A DNA stretch of 64,000 bases. Source: Phaffia rhodozyma (Eukaryota; Basidiomycota; Tremellomycetes; Cystofilobasidiales; Mrakiaceae). Of this stretch, positions 32,404 through 43,187 are shown in pieces (position 1 is the stretch's first letter; each line of letters starts with the position of its first letter). The notes beneath the pieces are model-generated. The model had not been told where the DNA came from, made no database searches, and saw nothing but the letters and a program-made list of their open reading frames with translations. The stretch spans positions 248,001-312,000 of the forward strand of contig JACGZH010000008.1 of NCBI GenBank assembly GCA_014706385.1. Reading direction: 5' to 3'. The translations under genes and the position numbers were made by a program.

Positions 32404-32738
32404 TTTCCTCTTTTAGCGTTCTTCCGATGCTCAAATAGAAAGGAGAAGTGATAGATGTAAGAGAGAGGATGACGAGAGTGTTGGAGGATACAAAGAGATG
32501 AGAGGTGGAAGTAAGGAGGTGAGGGATGAGCATTACCTAAGCATTTGTAAGAGAGTCACGTGTTCATCAGACCAGGCTATATCACGTGCTGTATTGTGTA
32601 CCGCCTTGAAGGGCTCAGTTGTCAAATTGTTTTTCCTCCTTTCCTCCTCCCACTCAGCTCCCCCCTCTCTTTGCCCCCACCAGTCCGTTCGCTTGCCCTT
32701 CCCTTCTTCTTCTCCTTCCTTCCTCCTTCGTCCTAGCC
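32404..32738. promoter_or_regulatory. Bidirectional RPN8/RLP24 promoter
   Basis: 335 bp between the two ATGs, with a C/T-rich tract before RLP24 (32640-32735) and two TCACGTG elements 26 bp apart. Confidence 0.6.
32557..32588. promoter_or_regulatory. Paired CACGTG elements upstream of RLP24
   Basis: CACGTG at 32557-32562 and 32583-32588, both preceded by T, 150-182 bp upstream of RLP24 and 154-185 bp from the RPN8 ATG. Cbf1/bHLH-type core; shared with NOM1 and RRP6 promoters. Confidence 0.55.
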
Positions 32739-33799
32739 ATGCGAGTTTCTCCGTGTTCCTTCTGCTCCGTGCCTGTTTATCCCGGTCACGGTGTTGCCTT
32801 CGTCAGAAACGATGCCAAGACCTTCTTGTTCTGCACGTCCAAGTAAGTACAATTCTTGATGTGGTGGAGGATAGTAAAGTATCGGATTCTAGTCATCATT
32901 CGTTGGATTCATAAGAGATAGTGTGGACAAACGGTGGCGTTTATGCCGGATTAGAATAACAAACACTTGTAGGATGGATGCTGACCATAATCTTCCATGT
33001 CATCTTTAACTCTGCTCAATCAGATGCCACAAAAACTTCAAGTTAGTCGCGTTTCAATCCTTGTTTCGAATCTATCACTTCACCAACTGATCGTGTGTTG
33101 TTCCACCGTCCCTCTCTTATTTGCGCTCTTCAGGATGAAGCGAAACCCGCGAAAGGTCCGATGGACCAAGTCTTTCCGAAAGGCTGCCGGAAAGGAGATG
33201 ATCGTCGTACGTTTCGCTATCTTCTCTGATGTGTCGGTATCATTCCTGTCGGCTAACGCTCTTGAATTGGTTTCGTAGGATTCGACATTCGAGTTCCAGA
33301 AGAGGCGAAACGTTCCGGTCCGATACGATCGAGAATTGGTGGCCACTACCTTGAAGGCTATGAAGCGAGTCGGCGAGATCAAGGCTCGACGAGAGCGAGC
33401 TTTCTGGAAGAACCGGTTCGTGGTATTCTTTCTATATCAATCGGTTCTCATCAAGAACGTAATTGTAGCTGTCAAGATGCTGATTCGTCGTTGTTCTCTT
33501 GATTCGGTTCACGCGTTCTCTTTTTTGACTGATCTTACAGAATGTCCATCAACCCTTCCCTCGCCCGAGCTTCCGACACCAGGGAGGTCTCTCGAAACTT
33601 GTCCCTCGTCCAACCTGTGTCTGCTGCTATTTCTTCGTCCGCCGATGCTGCTCGTGGAGAGCGAATCAGGGAGAAGGTCAGGATCCGAACCGAGGAGGAT
33701 TCGGCCCGAAAGTTGGCAGCAAAGAAGAGCAGGGTGGGGAAGAAGAGTGCGCTTGTCGCTCCGGAGGGTGGAGGAATGGGAATGAGCATGGATCTCTAA
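32739..33799 (+). CDS. RLP24: Ribosome biogenesis protein Rlp24
   Basis: Pre-60S placeholder for ribosomal protein eL24; in yeast it activates the AAA-ATPase Drg1 for release in the cytoplasm. Five exons join in frame: 32739-32842, 33024-33041, 33134-33206, 33279-33415, 33541-33799; 196 aa. The eL24-type zinc ribbon is intact ([22 protein letters not shown]), followed by the Rlp24-typical [56 protein letters not shown] and RAFWKNRMS. The longer C-terminal tail (basic, then [10 protein letters not shown]) separates it from true eL24, which stops earlier. Exon 2 is 18 nt and carries KCHKNFK, including one zinc Cys. Confidence 0.95.
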
Positions 33800-34486
33800 A
33801 TCTTAGAACTTCTGACTTATCAGCTCACTTCTTTTCTTCGTTTCTTTCATCCTATTCTACATCCTCGGCCTTTCCAACTTTCTACCTCCACTATATTGTC
33901 TTTCTGTTTTCTCTGCTCCATTCTTCTATTTCGTTTCGCCTTGTTCACCTTTGGGCTCACACTTCTTTCACTGCACGACCCCTTGTTTCGTTGACTATTT
34001 GTCTCCCCTATCTCACCCCCTAAAAAGAAAAATCCCGTCTATTTGCTTATAGCCAGCCTTTTTTCCGTACCAAACATATCTTCTATCCCAGTACAATCCC
34101 TCCTATGACGGCTTCATGAACTGTAATAATCGGAACGTGCCGCTTCGATCGTTTATATTTTCAGAGCTTTGATCGCGGGGTTTGAGACAAATCAAGATAA
34201 GAAGCAATGGGTAAACACTATATAGGTCAAGCTCAACTCTTTTGCGATGATGTCTTATATTGGCGCTTGTATGTGAATGTGGTTGGATCATCTGATGAGC
34301 TCATGATATCTATAAGTCTGAATGAGTTTACCATGTGATGCTAAGACAATATACGCGGGTGTCGTTTTTGGTAGAGTAAATGGACACTGGAGGATCAAAG
34401 ATATATCAAAACGAGAAGAAAGAGAATAAAAGAAGAGACAGAAGAGACAGAGGAGACGGAAGAAACGAAAGAACGAAAGAGGGGTT
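33800..34486. other. Spacer between convergent RLP24 and RRP6
   Basis: About 690 bp, one of the larger gaps. Pyrimidine-rich after RLP24, then AT-rich and purine-rich near the RRP6 end. No ORF with family similarity and no tRNA seen. Confidence 0.5.
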
Positions 34487-37400
34487 TTATGAGAATGTTT
34501 TGGATCGGTTCCCTTTCTTGTTCTCGGCCATACTCTGAGGTGGTTTCTTGAAATCCCCGTACTCGACGATAGCTAAATTATGATTAGAATACACGCATAC
34601 CCGCGGAAAAATAGACAGAAGTTAGATGTTGATCTTTTATAAAGAAAACATAATGGAAAGAAAGACGAAAGAAGTAAAGGACGAACGCTTCTTCTCCTTC
34701 TTCGGCTTCTTGATCTTCTTTCCTCCAAAGGCCCCCCCTTTGCCCTTGACAACGTCCAGTCCGTTCGGTACACTTGAGTAATCGAAAGCCTCCACTTTCT
34801 TCTTCTCTTCCAACTCTTCGTCTTCGTCCTCATCGACATCCATCGCATCTCCGCCTTCTCTTCCTTTGCCTTTAACGTCCTCTTTGGCCAACGCGACTGC
34901 CGTCTTTTGCTCAGTCTTTCGTCGCTTCGCCTTAGGCTTTCCAACAGTCACAATGTCGTCGTCGACAACCTTAGCTGAGGCCGATCCAGAATCATCCTTA
35001 GAGTTGACTTCGGTGGTTAGCCTTTCGGAAGCAGGAACGAAGGGGACCTGTTCTACACCTGGTAGCGAGTTGTCTTCAGGGGTGACAGCTCGAGGAGGTG
35101 GCGGTGGAGGAGGCTAAGAAAAGAATGTCACGAATTCATAAAAACTAGTCAGATTATGGATTCGCTTGAGAAAAGGGAAAAATGGATAGAATTTACGTTG
35201 ATAGACGAATGGATCCTACGGAGAGCCTCTAAAAACCCGGCGTTTGACGAGTTAGACGGAGCGGAGCCAGCTACTAATTTACTTGACTTTTGCGATTGCA
35301 GACTTTGTCCGAACATGGAGCTGATCGCGTTGACAGATGAGGTAGACTGTGTCGGTCGGGACGAAGACTTGAGAGAGGAGCCGAAGAGGGAGGAAGATTG
35401 GGAAGTGGTTGTCGGTGATGATTTAGGCACTAAAAGAAGAGCAGAAACCCCGATTTAGAAAACACTTTATGTACAGCTCTTAAGAGAGAGCAAAAGAGCA
35501 CTCACCTGAGGATTGTGTTTCCCAGATTCCAAGCACAACACCTGTCTTCCTTCCTTCCTTGTCCTTCTCCTCTCTTAGCAACCTTTCTCTATCCTCCCCC
35601 GTTTCTCCTTCGACAACCTGTCCGACCCGTGTTCCGGCTTGTTTCTTCAACTCTTCAGCCAACTTCTCCCCCTCTTCTTCTCCTTCTTTGATGATACGCA
35701 CGATGTCCTCTACCTTCCTCCTTACCACTTCACTCCAATTCTGACCGAGCCCGAATAACGCCTTGGAGTTCCCTGGTCTTCTCTCGGCCAACAAGAATAT
35801 CAAATGATTTCCTAACACATATTTGGTAGATTCGTCTTCCTCTCGAGACACGGCGTCTCGCCAAGCATGGATCTTTCGGAAGACAACGCTTTCAAGAACG
35901 GTCTCGGTCGAAGCGTATACCGGTAGAGGAGGCAACAAATGAAGCTTGTTGTACTTCTTAGCAAGCGACCGATAACCTTGAGAGCCGGTTCCTTCGGACG
36001 AGTAGACGTCGTGGGCGTATCGCTTGAGAGCCGTTTGGGTGGACCGAGTGAGAACTTGAGCGATGGACGGAGGGGTTGATTTCGGAAATTCAAAAGTCTG
36101 TTCCAGAGTAAACAATGGACCGGTGATTGTGTGGAAAGAGGATGAGGTCGATGGATTTGGTGGAGGGGGAATAGGATTATCCAAGAGAGCCCCAAGGAGA
36201 CGATCATAGATGTAAATTAGATAGTGTGTATCTGACCGAGCATATTCGAGCATCTCTTGAGGAAGAGGCCGGATTCTCCAGTCGGCAAGCTGATACCGTT
36301 TATCAGGTGTGTAGTCACAATACTTCTCCAAGAGAGACAAAAGAGAATGTTGCGGGAACTCTTTTAAATAAAACAGATGATTTTACATCAGACAACCATG
36401 ACAGAGAAACCGAGCCACACAAGGAAGGAAAGACGGACCAAGAACACAAGTAGCGTGGTACGTGTCGAAAAGGTTGACAACGAACAAGTCAAAATTTTGT
36501 TGCAGCCAGACAATATCCGATTCGGCTCCATGGAAGATCTTGAATGTCGCGTCATACAACCGAAGTAATGAGTAAACGACGGGTTTGAAGGAAGACAACG
36601 ATACATGAAAGCCGACCTACTTTAACAATCTCAGAGTTGGCGAGTACTCTACCCATCTCCTTCTTAACGGCCTCTCTGACCTCTGGAACCAAAAGGTCGA
36701 CTACATAGTCTCCCATGATCTGTCCCTTTCGATCCCTCGCAGTCAACTGCATCAGGCACAGGAATCCACCCCATGTTCTCAAAGAGTGGTATTCCAAATC
36801 AACAGCAACCTCCTTTGCTTCCTTCTCCAATAGATCCACCAACCCGTTTAGTCTATCGGCGGTCTCGACATATTCGAATGATGTACCTTCGAACGAAGCC
36901 GGCTGTTCAGGTTCGGACTCTTGCTTCTCTGCAGCGAGAAGCGAAGCAGGGAATGAAGGATGAAGAAGGGAAGGGGTGTAGGGATGAGGGGGGACGTCTG
37001 GGAAAGGAAGTGTGGAGAGCTCTGCAGGGGTATAGGTGTGAGCGAGAGGGAATCGGCCATAGTGATAGGCAAATTCGGGGGTAGAAAGCGCAGAGTAGAT
37101 CTTATAGGTAGGTAGCGAATTAGAGTTGGCGACAGAAGACATGAAACCTATTTGAGGCTTGGGAATGTTGGCATTCAAAATCGAGCTAGGCAAACGGCCT
37201 TTACGGTTGGACGAGACGATCGGATTGAGCGTCGAGTTCTGCATAGGAAAGCATGGGTATCAGCGACCGACGGTAGCCATGGACACACAGAGCATGATAG
37301 TTTAACCTACTTTGGATCGAGCAGTCTCAGTAGGAATGATAGGAATCGCGGGCGCGGGTATCCTTCCCAAGAAGTTGTCCATACAAGTGTCCTGAGACAG

Positions 37401-37801
37401 ACATATGACAGAAATTCTAGATTAGTTGGAGAGAGTTCAAACCTGAGGATAAACAAAAATAGAGACCGAAGACGAACCGCCTTCTCTAGTAAGCCATCGA
37501 CACCTTCTTTTACAACAGTATCCTCGAAATCATCAATCAGATCATCCTCCTCCCTTCTCTTTCTCTTTCCAACTTTGCTCCCACTCTCGTCCTCGGCTAT
37601 GAGTCCGAGCAAGCTATCAATCAGGTTCCAAACCTGACCGCTAGTGGCATCAAGCTTGGCAGCTAGTTTTGGATCAACTGATCGGTGAAAGGCAAGGTCG
37701 GACGCTTTGGCGGGCAATTCTTGTGCATACGAGGTAGTCTTGAACAGACTGGATTGAAGAGAAGGCAGATAAGATGCCTCTGATGGCTGATGGGGTGCCA
37801 T
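34487..37801 (-). CDS. RRP6: Nuclear exosome 3'-5' exoribonuclease Rrp6
   Basis: Nuclear exosome subunit that trims rRNA, snoRNA and other RNAs (DEDDy exonuclease). About nine exons. Exon 1 (from 37801) holds the PMC2NT/Rrp47-binding region ([31 protein letters not shown]). The exonuclease domain shows Exo[21 protein letters not shown], Exo[17 protein letters not shown], and Exo[19 protein letters not shown] with the DEDDy Tyr. The HRDC domain follows ([35 protein letters not shown]). The C-terminal ~250 residues are disordered, with a poly-Pro run, acidic clusters and strong basic NLS-like stretches ([23 protein letters not shown]), ending NRSKTFS. The junction before [11 protein letters not shown] needs donor GTCCGT after HATCVL; other choices give a stop. 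CACGTG lies 122 bp upstream. Confidence 0.94.
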
Positions 37802-38085
37802 CTTGAATAGAAACTAGATGGTTGAGCGAGAGATTCAAGCAAACAGAGCAAGCTTTCAAAGTGGGAGCAGCAAAAGAAGTTGAAACAAAAAAATATGGTG
37901 ATAACTCGGTTGTAGCGGCCGATCACGTGACTTGCCCCAGATTGTGCTAGGGTTATCTTCTATTCCCCGCTAGCCTTCCAACCGCTAACACCCCATCTTC
38001 ATCAGCACCATTAGCTCGGGTCTCATCCTGACTTGTACACCACTCGCATCACCATACACACGCACGTACACATCCAGACTCACAC
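37802..38085. promoter_or_regulatory. Divergent RRP6/transporter promoter
   Basis: 284 bp between divergent ATGs, containing the 8-bp palindrome TCACGTGA at 37923-37930. Confidence 0.55.
37924..37929. promoter_or_regulatory. CACGTG element upstream of RRP6
   Basis: Core of the palindrome TCACGTGA, 122 bp upstream of the RRP6 ATG and about 157 bp from the transporter ATG. Confidence 0.5.
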
Positions 38086-41000
38086 ATGACAGCAGGAGGA
38101 GGCCTTCTGATTCCGAACTCTGAAGAAGATGATCCTCAGCTTCGATGGGTTGGGAAACCTTCGTGCGTGTCGTTCTCGTTTGCTATCGGTGTGCTCCGAT
38201 TTAGTTGTGTACACCTCTTTAGGTCTGTTCTCATGTCAACAGAGTTACTGATACTAGTGTTGAGCGTCGTGTATGACAAAACAGAATTATAGGGCCTTCA
38301 TGGATGAAAGTGAATGCTCAGACATGTGACTCCGTTCGCGATATATCATTCAAATCAACTAACCCGACTTGCTCATCTGTTTCGGCTAATACCATCAGTA
38401 CCCACTGCTCACACTAGGGATGTTAGGCGTTCAATCAGTCTGGACGATTGAAATGAGTCAAGCTTCGCCATTTCTGATCGAACTTGGGCTGTCGAAGAGC
38501 TTGATGAGTTTGGTCTTTGTGGCAGGGCCATTGTCAGGCTTGATCATGCAACCTCTGATCGGTTTGTCGTTAAGGATATCTATCTATTAGCTTCAGAGAA
38601 ACAAGGAAAACTGACTTGGTTTGGAATCATGTTCTTGAGAACAGGGAGTCTAGCAGAGTAAGTCTTTGTTCGGTGTGCATGTGTTACGTTATTCTTTTAT
38701 AACAACAGCGCCATCTCTGACTCAGCATCTCCGTTTAAACCAACTTTTGCAAAAACAGCCGCTCGAAAGCAAGGCTAGGCCGTAGAAGACCATTCATCAT
38801 CGTCGGTTGCTGTCTCACTATCATAGCAATGTACCTTTTGAGCTGGGCAAAAGATCTTGGTTCAATCTTGTCTTTTGGGAGCGCAACTCAGGTTGGTGTT
38901 CTTGTGAGCAGAGATGACGTGTCTTGTGGAATGAATGCCCTAACATTTCTACATTCTGATGGTGAATGCTACCTAGATGAAGGTAATAAGTATCGGGCTT
39001 GCAATCTTAGCTGTGTTTCTTGTGGATTTCTCAGTTAATGCTAGTGAGTCGATCTTTCACTTTCCTTTCTATCTCTATCGTGCCTTCTCTCAACATATCG
39101 AGATTTGACAACTCTATGTGTGATTTATTTATCCATCAACTTACCTCGACACAACTTCTTCAAGTCATGGCCGCTGATCGGGCGCTCCTAGGCATGTCAT
39201 TCTCAATCTTACCACAACGCCTATCTATCGATACCATCCTCTGATCTTTTCATCCTATAATAATACTAGTGGATACGCTTCCGCCATCTCAGCAAGAGGC
39301 AGGGAACGCATGGGCAGGCCGTTTGTCTGGGTTTGGCTCGGTGGCCGGTTTCTGGATGTTTGTTTCTCTCCTAGGATATCACAGTATTGTCGTACCCTTC
39401 CTGACTGGACTTGAGATTTCTTTTTGTTCATTTCTGAATATATCCAAAAACTGTTTATACAGTGGAAACGTCGATCTGCTAAAAATCTTCCCGTTCTTGG
39501 CGAGCACTCAGCTGAAGGCCCTTACAGTGATAACTGTGTTGAGTCTTGTCGGCACTCATGGCCTCATGGTTTGGGGAGTGAAAGAGAGAGTTCTTATTGA
39601 AGACTCGTTCGTCCATTCACCTCTTTCCCCTTTGAGGTTAAATCATATGTTATCTAAGATCATGTTTTGATCATACGACGTATGTGCAGGCGACCAAAAA
39701 GTACTCTCGGAGGTACGCTCAAATCCATCTGGGTGAACGCATTGACGTTACCTAAAGATATCCGTAACATTTGCATCGTTCAGTTTTTCGCTTGGTTCGT
39801 CACGTATATCATTCTTAACCTAGCGCAAAAGATATACGCTAACCGTTGAGAAAGATTGGCTTAAACGACCATCAACGCGTTATAATCGGTAACTAGGATC
39901 GGTTGGTAAGTATAACAAGTGATCTCTTAGATGGAAACTAAAGAGCTTACTTGAGGTTTAAACATGCATCACTCAATCTTTAGGTTTCCTATTCTGTTTT
40001 TTACATCCGTCTGGGTTTCGGATTTATACATACATCAAGAGCTTCTCCAACACCCAAATCTATCCCACACTGATCCAACGCTTCTCGCGTCTGCCACCCG
40101 GGCCGGCTCCAAGGCGCTTTTCTACAATGCCCTTGTTTCCTTTGCAACTGCCGTTTTTATTCCATTTCTTGTTGCTCCATCAACTCTATCGTCTCCTTCA
40201 TACTCTCTAGACCAGCAAACAGAATCAGGAGATATCAGACGCGGCGAGTGGTCAGAAGGAAAAGAAGGATGGTCGGTGAAGAGCTTGCAAATCAAGTGGC
40301 TCACGTTAGGCAGAGTTTGGCTGTTCAGCCACGGTGTATTTGCGCTGACGATGTTCGCAACTTGGTTCGCTGATAGCGTAACCGGTAAGTCTGTCAGAAC
40401 AGTCTTCGTTTGATCTTTCATTCAGATATGTGCTGAAGAGGTTTGAGACTGATATCAATTCTTTGATACCGCTTTTAGGAGCAAATATGATCATTGGGCT
40501 TACCGGGTTCTGCTGGGCCATTGCTGGTTGTAAGCCACATACGTCTCTCGAATCTTTGAAATATCATCGTGAAGAGAAGAACCAGTAGCTGACGTCTCTT
40601 TGTTCATACTGTAGGGGCACCATTCTCTATCGTACGTTCAATCTAGACATCTTCCCTTCCATCTATTTTCATGCGCTTATCTGGATAGGAATTAATGTTC
40701 CAAATCGCCTCGTCATTTCATGTCTCGGTCGACAGTTAGGGGAGCTTATTCTTTCATGTGACGCCCCGCCTCCTTCCATCCCACTGCGAAGCCGATCGAC
40801 CTTGACGGTGAATCATGATCATAGTCATTCCACCGACTCTCTCTCTCTCTCTCCTTCCTCTCCTACGAACGAACAGGTTGAGCGCGAAGGCTTGATGGGG
40901 AAGACAAGTTTCGAATCGAACGAAAGGGTTCCAGATGGCATTGATGGAGAAGACAACATGGAAGTGAATGTTGAGGTCGACGGGGATACAGAAGAAGGCC

Positions 41001-41694
41001 AAGAGAACAGAAGACCACAAGGCGGAAGTACTGCCGAGAAGGCGGGAGTCATTTTGGTGAGTAGGGTCCTTGAGTGGGTCATGATCGGCAGCCTTCATCA
41101 ATTATTCTCATTGCCGTGGTTTGTGACTTTTCTTTTTCATTCGAGGGCTTTTAGGGTATTCATAACGTGGCGATCGTCGTTCGTATAATCTCACTTTAGA
41201 AACGCATTGTATTACCCGTTCGATATTGACTACTTTAATGATTTTCTACAGATCCCTCAATTCATCATCACGTTCTTGTCCTCCATCATTTTCTATCTGC
41301 TTGACCCTGACCGTCAAGTCGTTCATCTCCCTGTTCCACCGGCGATTTCTAAAAACTCCACTATACCAGCCGGAAACTTCACGAATCTCTTCCCCGATGT
41401 CAAACTCAATTCGACCGTAACCGACCTGCGCTCTCTAAATGGGGAGATAGACTGGTTGGCTAGGCAGGACCTTCCGAATCCTTCATCTCCGCCTGATGCC
41501 GTTGGTTTCATCTTCCGGTAAGCTTTGTATCTTTGCATATAATCTTCACAGATACGTCATATCTCTCCATCGCTCTAACTCTCTTATTCATTTTATGTTC
41601 AACTAATAGATTCGGAGGAGCCTCGGCTTGTATTGCCTTCTATCTTTGTTGGAGAATGTTACGAGGGCTTCAGAGACAAGGAAGACTGATGTGA
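38086..41694 (+). CDS. GPH/SLC45-family sugar transporter (sucrose/alpha-glucoside permease type)
   Basis: Twelve-helix MFS proton symporter of the plant-sucrose-carrier/SLC45 branch; S. pombe Sut1 is a relative. At least 13 exons. Family blocks in order: LLTLGMLGVQSVWTIEMSQ, AGPLSGLIMQPLIG, the loop LADRSKARLGRRRPFIIVG, AILAVFLVDFSVNAIMAADR, ALLVDTLPPSQQEAGNAWAGR, QFFAWIGWFPILFFTSVWV, AGWAPFSILGELIL, GVILGIHNVAIVIPQFIITF and GGASACIAFYLCW. A large acidic cytosolic loop lies between helices 10 and 11 (His/Ser-rich, about 40800-41040). A 13-nt exon (38645-38657) gives the GSLAD turn, a 9-nt exon (39897-39905) gives IGW, and one intron (39192-39269) appears GC-AG. The first donor (near 38162-38171) is unsettled, so the N-terminal ~25 residues are provisional. 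Substrate not determinable. Confidence 0.9.
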
Positions 41695-42041
41695 ACACAT
41701 TTTCCCTGTATCCACGCCTTCTCTCTCTTTCTCTCTTATTATTACTCCTTTTGTCTGTCTTTTTAAATCTCTTGAAAAAAGAGAACGCGTCGTACGGAGA
41801 AACTTCGTGTTTGTGTGTATATATATGTAGCCCAAATTGGGTCTCTGTATGTCAGCACTCTAAAGTAGTTACTCAAACACTACGATAGAGCGTGTGTAAC
41901 GATCGTCAGGTTACACCGCGTCTCCTTTTGAGACGCTCTCGGATAGATTCTACTTTCTCCATTCATTCATTCACTCATTCATTCGATCATCTGGTTGTCC
42001 ATCCCAATTCTCACATTCATTGGCAAGCCTCGAAAGCAACC
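41695..42041. other. Spacer between transporter end and SPT4
   Basis: 347 bp of 3' flank and SPT4 promoter; ATTCATTCATTCA repeats near 41960. No gene seen. Confidence 0.5.
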
Positions 42042-43012
42042 ATGAGTAAAAGTACAAGAAACGCTGTTTTACCATCTCAAAAAGGTAAGAGGGTAGCTCA
42101 TCCTCTGGCATCTAGGGCACTCCCAAACATCAACCTCTGATAAACTTATCCTGAACACTGAACTTCACACATTCCCATCCTTTCTCTACTTTCTTTCTGG
42201 ATGGATTGAATAACGAATGTTAAGCCAAACGCAGAGCATGCTTGTACTGCTCAATCTTGCTTTCGCCAGGAGACTTCAAAAAAAGGGGATGTCCGAATTG
42301 TGATGAGATTCTACAGGTGCGAATACTCTCCTTCCCTCCTTCCCCCTTTGCTGAACTCCTGAGGAGTGCCCTAGTTGCCATTACGTTCTCGGGGATAGAT
42401 CACGGAAGCCTCTTCCTTGAAACAGATTGATTCAGAGATAGAGACGAGAGAATAGGGAGGGGTTGTTCATATGTACACTACAGAAAACTGACGCGCTTCT
42501 TCGTATACAAATTAATCCCGATCGGGTTTAACGAACGGTTTGTTCTACCAATCTCTACATGAAAACATGATCAAACAAACAGATGAAAGGATCGAGTGAT
42601 CGAGTCTCTCAATGCACCTCTGCTCAATATGATGGAATCATCGCTGTCATGAGGGATGGTAGCTGGGTAGCCAAGTGGCAACGGACCGGTCAGTTGCCGT
42701 TTCATGTTCTACGTCCATATCTTTGAAAGCTTCTGTACGTCTTCAAGAACACTTCGAATTCTAACCGTCTTTCTACCTTAAAAAAATACAGAGGATTATG
42801 TGAGAGGATTATACGCAGCTAGGGTGATGGGAAAACTACCGGACGAGGTGATTGATGAATTGGAGGCAGGTGGCTATATCTATCAACGTAGAGAGTTCGT
42901 CCTTCCCTTCATCTGTTCTTCGAGCTTGCTTCCCTCCTTTCATTTATTTACCTATTTGGCTGATACAAAAACGATGTTTCTACCGAAATCCAGTGAAATG
43001 GGGGATGAATGA
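42042..43012 (+). CDS. SPT4: Transcription elongation factor Spt4
   Basis: Zinc-binding partner of Spt5 in the RNA polymerase II elongation factor DSIF. Five exons join in frame: 42042-42084, 42225-42316, 42583-42688, 42792-42894, 42994-43012; 120 aa. The zinc site is intact (RACLYCSIL and RGCPNCDEIL, two C-x2-C pairs), followed by CTSAQYDGIIAVM, SWVAKWQR and VRGLYAARVMGKLPDEVIDEL. The acceptor at 42224 was chosen over a nearer AG because only it keeps the first Cys pair in frame. The fifth exon adds only DEMGDE and stop. Confidence 0.95.
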
Positions 43013-43187
43013 ATCACATTCACTCAAATCTTTTTCGTCTTATGTTTTATATTCTACTTTCCGCATATTTATGACTTAACGACTCGGGGGGGTTTTCCGC
43101 TAAGGGCAAACAAGCAAGAGACAACAGGAGGATCTAAAGCATCAAGCGGGTATCTAACTATTACACCTTGCACAAATATTCTACTAC

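Noticed and set aside
42225..42240. Use of the nearer AG in SPT4 intron 1
   Set aside because: It shifts frame and destroys the first zinc Cys pair; the AG at 42223-42224 keeps both pairs.
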